Below, piece by piece: positions 56,788 to 64,000 of a DNA stretch of 64,000 nucleotides. The notes below the pieces were generated by a model, which was not told where the DNA came from, ran no database searches, and saw only the letters and a program-made list of their open reading frames with translations. The DNA comes from Luteibacter aegosomatissinici. GTDB taxonomy: Bacteria; Pseudomonadota; Gammaproteobacteria; Xanthomonadales; Rhodanobacteraceae. Location of the stretch: assembly GCF_023078495.1 (NCBI RefSeq), contig NZ_CP095742.1:4628501-4692500 (forward strand), read 5' to 3'. The translations under genes and the position numbers were made by a program. Within the stretch, counting starts at the first letter, position 1; the number at the start of each line of letters is the position of its first letter.

Positions 56788-58599
56788 ATGGCAGTCAATC
56801 CGCAACACACTGCGGTACTGGGCCGCCGGGGCCGGCTGGAGCTGGACGAGGTCCTCGCCTCGCTGGTGGTCGACGGGTACCTCACCGGCGAGGACGCCAA
56901 GCGCGTCCGCGGTGGCTCGCGCGCGGGCAAGAGCGCGGTGGAACTGCACCCGCTGGTGCTTATCGCCAACAGCAAGCTGGAGAACCGGCGCGAAAACGGC
57001 CGCCCGCTCAGCCTGGAGCTCCTGATCGAATGGCTCGCCGGCAAGGCCAACCTGCCCTACCTGAAAATCGACCCGATGAAGGTCAACGTGGCCCAGGTCA
57101 CGCAGGTGGTCAGCAACGCGTACGCCCAGCGCCACCGGATCCTGCCCATTGCCGTGGCACCGGGCGAGGTCACCTTTGCGACCGCCGAGCCCTTTGATTC
57201 GGCATGGGCGCAGGATCTTGGGCACATGCTGCGCCGGGAAATCCGCCGCGTGGTGGCCAACCCGGTCGATATCAACCGTTACCTGCTCGAGTTCTACGGC
57301 GTGCAGCGCTCCATCCAGCTCGCGGTGGATGCCAAGGGCCAGGATGCCTCGTCCAAGATCATCAACTTCGAGCAGCTGCTTGAACTCGGCAAGGGCGGCG
57401 AGCTCGGTGCCGATGATCGCCATGTCGTGCACATCGTGGATTGGCTGCTGCAGTACGCCTTCGAGCAGCGCGCCTCGGATATCCACCTGGAGCCGCGCCG
57501 CGATGCCGGGCAGATGCGTTTTCGTATCGATGGTGTGATGCAGAAGGTGTTTGAACTGCCGCCGCCGGTCATGACCGCGGTGACCTCACGCATCAAGATC
57601 CTGGCGCGCATGGATGTGGCCGAAAAGCGCCGGCCACAGGATGGCCGCATCAAGACCCGCTCCGCGGGGGGCCGCGAGGTGGAACTGCGTATTTCCACCA
57701 TGCCGACCGCGTTCGGCGAAAAGGTGGTCATGCGTATCTTCGACCCCGACCTGGTGATGAAGGATTTCAGCCAGCTGGGTTTTGCACCGGACGAAGACCG
57801 CATCTGGCGGTCCATGGTGGAACGCCCGCATGGCATCGTCCTGGTGACCGGCCCCACCGGTTCGGGCAAGACCACCACGCTCTACTCCACGCTCAAGCAC
57901 TTGGCGCGCCCCGAACTGAACGTGTGCACGGTGGAAGACCCCATCGAAATGGTGTCGCCGGAGCTGAACCAGATGCAGGTGCAGCCCGCGATCGATCTGG
58001 ATTTCGCCGCCGGCGTGCGCACATTGCTGCGCCAGGATCCGGACATCATCATGGTCGGCGAGGTGCGCGATCTGGAAACCGCGCAGATGGCCGTGCAGGC
58101 ATCGCTTACGGGCCACCTGGTGCTTTCCACCCTGCATACCAACGATTCACCCAGCGCCGTGACACGTCTTCTCGACCTGGGCGTGCCCCACTATCTCATC
58201 CAGTCGACACTCGCCGGCGTGGTCGCGCAGCGCCTGGTGCGCACGCTGTGCCCGCATTGCAAGGAAGCCACGACGCAGGATCCGGATGAATGGCGCGTAC
58301 TGACGCATGGCTGGGACGTACCCCTGCCCGAGCGCGTGTATACCGCGGTGGGGTGCCTGGAGTGCCGTAAGACCGGCTTCCTCGGCCGTACCGGTGTGTA
58401 CGAAATGATGCCGCTTTCGCCGCGCCTGCGCGGGCAGATCACGGCCCAGCTGGACCTCGCGAAGTTCAGCGAAACCGCCTTGCGCGAAGGTATGAAGCCA
58501 CTTCGCATTTCCGCGGCGGCGCAGGTCGCGGCCGGCTTGACCACGGTGCGCGAGGTGCTGAACGTGCTGCCGCCTACCGATATCGACGATACGATGTAA
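56788..58599 (+). CDS. GspE/PulE-type secretion ATPase
   Basis: 603 residues from ATG 56788 (preceded by GGAG). Walker A GPTGSGKTTT starts at residue 355, followed by the Asp box TVEDPIE, Walker B and the HTNDSPSA His box. A four-cysteine zinc site (CPHC...CLECRKTGFLGRTG) in the C-terminal region is characteristic of GspE/PilB. An N-terminal MshEN-like domain precedes. It powers assembly of a type II secretion or type IV pilus-like machine, but no gspF, gspD or pilin genes adjoin it. Confidence 0.88.
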   Translation: MAVNPQHTAVLGRRGRLELDEVLASLVVDGYLTGEDAKRVRGGSRAGKSAVELHPLVLIANSKLENRRENGRPLSLELLIEWLAGKANLPYLKIDPMKVNVAQVTQVVSNAYAQRHRILPIAVAPGEVTFATAEPFDSAWAQDLGHMLRREIRRVVANPVDINRYLLEFYGVQRSIQLAVDAKGQDASSKIINFEQLLELGKGGELGADDRHVVHIVDWLLQYAFEQRASDIHLEPRRDAGQMRFRIDGVMQKVFELPPPVMTAVTSRIKILARMDVAEKRRPQDGRIKTRSAGGREVELRISTMPTAFGEKVVMRIFDPDLVMKDFSQLGFAPDEDRIWRSMVERPHGIVLVTGPTGSGKTTTLYSTLKHLARPELNVCTVEDPIEMVSPELNQMQVQPAIDLDFAAGVRTLLRQDPDIIMVGEVRDLETAQMAVQASLTGHLVLSTLHTNDSPSAVTRLLDLGVPHYLIQSTLAGVVAQRLVRTLCPHCKEATTQDPDEWRVLTHGWDVPLPERVYTAVGCLECRKTGFLGRTGVYEMMPLSPRLRGQITAQLDLAKFSETALREGMKPLRISAAAQVAAGLTTVREVLNVLPPTDIDDTM

Positions 58600-58602
58600 C
58601 CC

Positions 58603-59340
58603 ATGAAGCCTGTACTCATCGTCCGCACGGGGCGCGCCCCGGATGTCATCAGCGCCCGCCACGGCGATTTTCCCCGCTGGTTCCAGCTAGGCCTTCGCCT
58701 GCGCACGCCCCGCCTGCGCGTGGTGGATGTGGAACGCGGCGATGCCCTGCCCGATCCGGATGAAGTCTCCGGTGCCATCCTCACCGGCTCCGCCTCCATG
58801 GTGACCGAGCGGCTGCCGTGGAGTGAACGCACTGCCGGCTGGATCCGTGACGCCATGGATGTGGAACTGCCGATGCTCGGTGTGTGCTACGGGCACCAAC
58901 TGATGTCGCATGCGCTGGGTGGCCGCGTGGATTACCTGCCGGGCGGCCGCGAAATGGGTACGGTTGCGCTCACCACGCACGAAGCCGCGACGGCGGATGC
59001 CCTGGGTGTGGCGCTGCCCGCCACGTTCCAAGCGCACACCACGCACGAGCAGAGCGTGCTCGAGTTGCCGCACGGCGCGGTATCGCTGGCCAGTTCGGCG
59101 CGTGATCCGCACCACCTCGTGCGTTACGGCAAGCACGCCGTCAGCACGCAGTTCCACCCGGAATTCTCGGCGGAAGTCATGCGTGCCTATATCCGCCGCA
59201 AGCACGATGTACTCGCCAGCGAAGGCACGCCACCCGGTGACATGCTGGCCGCGGTGGTCGCCACGCCCCATGCGACGGGGCTGTTGCGCGGGTTCCTGCA
59301 CACGCACCTTGGCGCCGTGCGGGAAACCTCAGCCGCGTAA
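58603..59340 (+). CDS. Class I glutamine amidotransferase
   Basis: 245 residues. The catalytic triad is Cys95 (GVCYGHQL), His185 and Glu187 (FHPEF). The protein is a stand-alone GATase, like those annotated as GMP-synthase-type amidotransferases, without a synthetase domain. Acceptor unknown. It follows the GspE-type gene after 3 bases and overlaps the convergent rhomboid gene by 12 bases. Confidence 0.85.
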   Translation: MKPVLIVRTGRAPDVISARHGDFPRWFQLGLRLRTPRLRVVDVERGDALPDPDEVSGAILTGSASMVTERLPWSERTAGWIRDAMDVELPMLGVCYGHQLMSHALGGRVDYLPGGREMGTVALTTHEAATADALGVALPATFQAHTTHEQSVLELPHGAVSLASSARDPHHLVRYGKHAVSTQFHPEFSAEVMRAYIRRKHDVLASEGTPPGDMLAAVVATPHATGLLRGFLHTHLGAVRETSAA

Positions 59341-60012
59341 GCGGCGAACGATGGCCCCGCGCGAGAAGAACGCGAACAGGATGCCAAAGAGAAAACCGCC
59401 GATGTGGGTCCACCACACCACGGCGCCGTAGCTCGCGCCCGCATAACTGAAAAGCAGCTGCACCAGCGCCCAGATGCCGATGAGCACGAAAGCGGGCACC
59501 CGGACGAACTCGAGGTATAGGCCGAGCGGCACCACCAGGCCAAGCCGGGCGCGCGGGAACAACGTGACGTAAGCGCCTACCACCGCCGATACCGCACCAC
59601 TGCAGCCGATGATCGCCACGCGCGCGCCTGTCAGCGAAATCGCGCCAATCAGGTTGGCGACCACGCCGCCCGCAAGGAACAGCAGCAGGAACCGCGGCGA
59701 GCCGAGGCTACGCTCGGCCGGAAGGCTGAAGATCACAAGGAACAGCAGGTTACTGAGCAGGTGGAGCCAGCCGCCGTGAATAAAGATTGCCGTGAACAGG
59801 CGCAGCAGTGCCGGATCGCTTACCTGTTGCCATAAGGGAAGCCCGGCGCCGAACAGGTGCGCTGGCACCGTGCCCCAGTGCAGCATGATCGCCATGCGCT
59901 CGGTGCGCCCCGCCAACGCCAGGGCCACGAAGCTCACAACGCACACCACCACGATGAGCATCGTGGCCCAGCACAGCCGGGAGCGGCGGCGCGTATCGAC
60001 ATGCACGAACAT
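59329..60012 (-). CDS. Rhomboid family intramembrane serine protease
   Basis: 227 residues with six hydrophobic segments. The catalytic Ser138 is in GCSGAVSA, His203 in WTHIGGFLFG, and the H84xxxN88 oxyanion motif in GWLHLLSNLL, all as in active rhomboids. It would cut membrane proteins; substrate unknown. Upstream is the ExeA-like gene, 2 bases away. Confidence 0.92.
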   Translation of the reverse strand: MFVHVDTRRRSRLCWATMLIVVVCVVSFVALALAGRTERMAIMLHWGTVPAHLFGAGLPLWQQVSDPALLRLFTAIFIHGGWLHLLSNLLFLVIFSLPAERSLGSPRFLLLFLAGGVVANLIGAISLTGARVAIIGCSGAVSAVVGAYVTLFPRARLGLVVPLGLYLEFVRVPAFVLIGIWALVQLLFSYAGASYGAVVWWTHIGGFLFGILFAFFSRGAIVRRLRG

Positions 60013-60014
60013 GA

Positions 60015-61613
60015 TCAGGGTACGCCGCGGGCGAGGTGAGGGCCGTCGGTTTCCAGCGACGAGAGCGCGAACATGGTCTCCGGGCCCACCACGCCATCGG
60101 AAGCGATGCCGAAGCGCTGCTGGATGTTGCGCACCCGTGTTTCGATGCCGGTATCGAACACGGGCTTGTCGGCTGCCTTGGGGTCCACCGGGCCCAGGTG
60201 CGATACGAGCCAGTGCATGCCATCGCCGCTATCGCCGCGTGAGAGCCTGTTTGGCATGGCCGGGTCGACACGGAACACCGCGTAGAAGCGGCCCTTCCAT
60301 ACGCGGTCGAAGGCGTCCCGGGTCAGCTCGACGTATTTGCCGCCGAGGTACAGTCGCACGGCTTCGTCACCCGCGCCCACCAGCAAGACTTGCTGCTTCG
60401 CGTGGGCGTCGTCGAGTTCCAGTACCAGGGGGCGATCGAACCGGCGCAGCTGGTCCAGCGTGCCGCGGCCACTCACGCAGGCAAACCCCGGGAAAATCAG
60501 CGCGTCGCAATTGATGGCATTGGCGACCGATGTCTCCTTGGATGACACCTGCCAACGGGCCAGCAGCTCACCCCATACGCGAACGGCGCCCACATCGGGT
60601 GCCGGGAGCGCATCCTGCAGCTTCGCGAGCGCCTGCTCGGGGGTGACGGCGACGAAACTCTTGGGCCGGGAGGGCGTGTGGCCAGTGAACACCCACACCC
60701 CGAACCCACCGATGAAGACGATGGCCAGCATGGCGCCGATCGCCAGGATCGGCTTGCGGTAACGGCGCAGCCAGTAGCGCGCGTACTGAGGGAGCACTTC
60801 GCGGGCGACAAAACCCAGCGCGCGCTCGCCGATGTTTTTCTCACCGCGTTCCGCGGCGCGTTCGAGTGCGCGATGCGCCAATGCATTAAGGCGCTTGGGA
60901 TTACCTTTGCCGTCATCGCGTAGCGAACGCAGCCCCAGGCGGCTGAATGGCATTTGCGCCGTGCCGGCCACATGCAGGCGGTGGCGCACGTACCGCTCGC
61001 TCTCTTCAGGCGTCAGCGGATTGAGCGGCAGCCGGCTGCGTACACGGGCGCCGATGCCACGCGCGTCCGGGCCGCCCAGGCGCTCGCGTAGCGCGGGCAA
61101 ACCGGCCAGCACCAGGTGGAACGGTGCATGCGCCTTTTCGCTCGCCACGTAGAGACGTTCGACGATCGTGAGCCCATCGTCGCCCAGCTCGTCGGCATCA
61201 TCCAGGATGAGCAGGAACCTGTGGTTCACATGGTGGGCCAGGCGGCCCAGGCCAGCGGCCAGGCCATCCACCAGGTGCTCTTCGGTATTCGCCTCGGCAC
61301 TTAGCGGCAAGGGCAGGCCGAAACCGGCGTACATGGAGCGCAGCCACGCCACTGTCTCGAGCGCATAGTCACCGGCACCATGCCTTACGGCACGAACGCC
61401 ATGCTGTGCGGCATCGGTTTCGATGAGCATGCACAGCAACGATTTACCGATACCTGCTTCGCCAGAGATCAGCGTGATGCTGTGATCGCCGGCGCCGAGC
61501 TCGTATTCGACGTGCGCAAGGATCTCGCGTTCGCGCGCAAACAGGCACGCAAATCGCGGATCCGGTGCATCGCCGAACGGCGGCTCACGCAGCCCAAAGG
61601 TCTGTAGATACAT
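60015..61613 (-). CDS. ExeA/GspA-like AAA ATPase with peptidoglycan-binding domain
   Basis: 532 residues from ATG 61613. Walker A GEAGIGKS (51-58) and Walker B FLLILDDADE mark an ExeA/MshM-type ATPase (first ~270 residues). A single membrane segment (ILAIGAMLAIVFIGGFGVWV, about 290-320) leads to a periplasmic part ending in a peptidoglycan-binding domain (VRNIQQRFGIASDGVVGPET). ExeA-type proteins help place secretins through the cell wall. It may work with the nearby GspE-type ATPase. A frame extending to 61877 runs through repeats and is rejected. Confidence 0.87.
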   Translation of the reverse strand: MYLQTFGLREPPFGDAPDPRFACLFAREREILAHVEYELGAGDHSITLISGEAGIGKSLLCMLIETDAAQHGVRAVRHGAGDYALETVAWLRSMYAGFGLPLPLSAEANTEEHLVDGLAAGLGRLAHHVNHRFLLILDDADELGDDGLTIVERLYVASEKAHAPFHLVLAGLPALRERLGGPDARGIGARVRSRLPLNPLTPEESERYVRHRLHVAGTAQMPFSRLGLRSLRDDGKGNPKRLNALAHRALERAAERGEKNIGERALGFVAREVLPQYARYWLRRYRKPILAIGAMLAIVFIGGFGVWVFTGHTPSRPKSFVAVTPEQALAKLQDALPAPDVGAVRVWGELLARWQVSSKETSVANAINCDALIFPGFACVSGRGTLDQLRRFDRPLVLELDDAHAKQQVLLVGAGDEAVRLYLGGKYVELTRDAFDRVWKGRFYAVFRVDPAMPNRLSRGDSGDGMHWLVSHLGPVDPKAADKPVFDTGIETRVRNIQQRFGIASDGVVGPETMFALSSLETDGPHLARGVP

Positions 61614-61642
61614 GGGCCTAGAGTATCCGAATTGCCCGCGGT

Positions 61643-61730
61643 TGTAGGAGCGCACCCTGTGCGCGAGGGGGAGTCGCGGGAGGATGGGTTTCCTGGCGAG
61701 GAGATGTCGCCCACAGGGTGGGCTCCTACG
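61643..61730. repeat. REP-like inverted repeat (GTAGGAGCGCACCCTGTG type)
   Basis: Arms TGTAGGAGCGCACCCTGTGC and the inverse GCCCACAGGGTGGGCTCCTAC, the same family as those flanking ilvC. It lies upstream of the ExeA-like gene. Confidence 0.78.
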
Positions 61731-61757
61731 GGAGCGGTTGGGTAAATCGCGGACAAG

Positions 61758-61790
61758 AAAAAACCCGGCCTCATACGAGACCGGGTTTTG
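61758..61790 (-). terminator. Third terminator after the rRNA operon
   Basis: On the minus strand AACCCGGTCTC pairs with GAGGCCGGGTT, followed by TTTT. Confidence 0.85.
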
Positions 61791-61952
61791 CAAAAGACGA
61801 AGGCCTCCCCGGTTGGGGAGGCCTTCTAGGATAAAGCCCCTGGCGGTGACCTGTTGCTGTGCGTGCCCGTTGGGCACGACAGCAACGCCACAAAAGACGA
61901 AGGCCTCCCCGGTTGGGGAGGCCTTCTAGGATAAAGCCCCTGGCGGTGACCT
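61791..61952 (-). repeat. Duplicated rRNA-operon terminator with collapsed 5S remnant
   Basis: Two identical 62-base segments (61791-61852 and 61891-61952) each hold the hairpin GAAGGCCTCCCC/GGGGAGGCCTTC with a T run on the minus strand and the last 16 bases of 5S rRNA (CCCCTGGCGGTGACCT on the plus strand). The copy nearer the outside keeps only the terminal stem; its 5S interior is replaced by GTTGCTGT...ACAGCAAC with inner CGTGCCC/GGGCACG (61853-61886). Confidence 0.85.
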
Positions 61953-62053
61953 ACTCTTGCATGGCTTGAGCCACACTACCATCGGCGCATGCGCGTTTCA
62001 CTTCTGAGTTCGGGATGGGATCAGGTGGGACCACGCCGCTATAGCCGCCAGGG
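61938..62053 (-). rRNA. rrf: 5S ribosomal RNA
   Basis: The minus strand carries the conserved core CCATCCCGAACTCAGAAGTG and GGTAGTGTGGC, with terminal stem CCTGGCGG/CCGCCAGG. Ends are estimated from that stem, giving about 116 bases. It follows the 23S gene. Confidence 0.93.
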
Positions 62054-62173
62054 AAGGGGTGGGAGCAGCGCCTTGAGCGCCGGCTCCACAGAGGGTGTAA
62101 ACGAGTGACAAGCGTCCGGGTTTGATTCGGATCGAGCTTATAAGAGTTAAGACGGTGAAGCGTCTTGGGGTTA

Positions 62174-64000
<1,827 letters not shown>

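Overview
The window is high-GC chromosomal DNA from a gammaproteobacterium. The protein families (Oar-like TonB-dependent receptors, a GDSL-autotransporter esterase, a rhomboid next to an ExeA-like ATPase), the REP-like repeats and the gene order suggest the Xanthomonadales, most likely Rhodanobacteraceae (Luteibacter/Dyella-like). That placement is inferred from gene content and was not tested by a search. No phage, insertion sequence, CRISPR array or tRNA gene was seen.

Layout. 1-1398: outer-membrane porin (minus strand). 1718-12724: one large branched-chain amino acid locus, leuA-ilvE-leuC-leuD-leuB-ilvD-ilvC-ilvB-ilvN. It is preceded by an unannotated 42-residue leader peptide rich in Leu/Ile/Val codons and by a terminator/antiterminator pair, which is a classical attenuator. 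REP-like repeats sit between ilvD/ilvC and ilvC/ilvB. 12.8-17.2 kb: a degenerate SDR, a 53-aa acidic protein, a YfhO-type membrane protein and ubiA. 17.4-22.4 kb: a TonB-dependent receptor coupled to a CehA-type PHP hydrolase, then comF and a small membrane protein. 22.5-27.2 kb: biotin operon bioB-bioF-trhO-bioH-bioC behind a candidate BirA operator. 27.2-38.3 kb: tag, a PLP dehydratase, a mutarotase, pepN, mnmG, a GYF/RDD membrane protein and tex.

38.4-53.7 kb is the accessory-looking part: an EstA-type autotransporter esterase, a YbaY-type lipoprotein, three large Oar-like TonB-dependent receptors on the minus strand, a small six-cysteine secreted protein between the second and third receptors, and a divergent XRE-type regulator. 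Each receptor gene has a long 5' leader ending in the same strong ribosome binding site (GGGGAG), and the transcripts end in hairpins carrying C-rich stretches complementary to that site. A 57-bp direct repeat flanks the small secreted-protein gene. This is the best candidate in the window for an undescribed regulatory/cargo system.

53.7-61.6 kb: glyS/glyQ, a GspE-type ATPase, a class I glutamine amidotransferase, a rhomboid protease and an ExeA-like ATPase with a peptidoglycan-binding tail. 61.8-64.0 kb: the 3' end of an rRNA operon on the minus strand (partial 23S, 5S, and a duplicated terminator with a collapsed 5S remnant).
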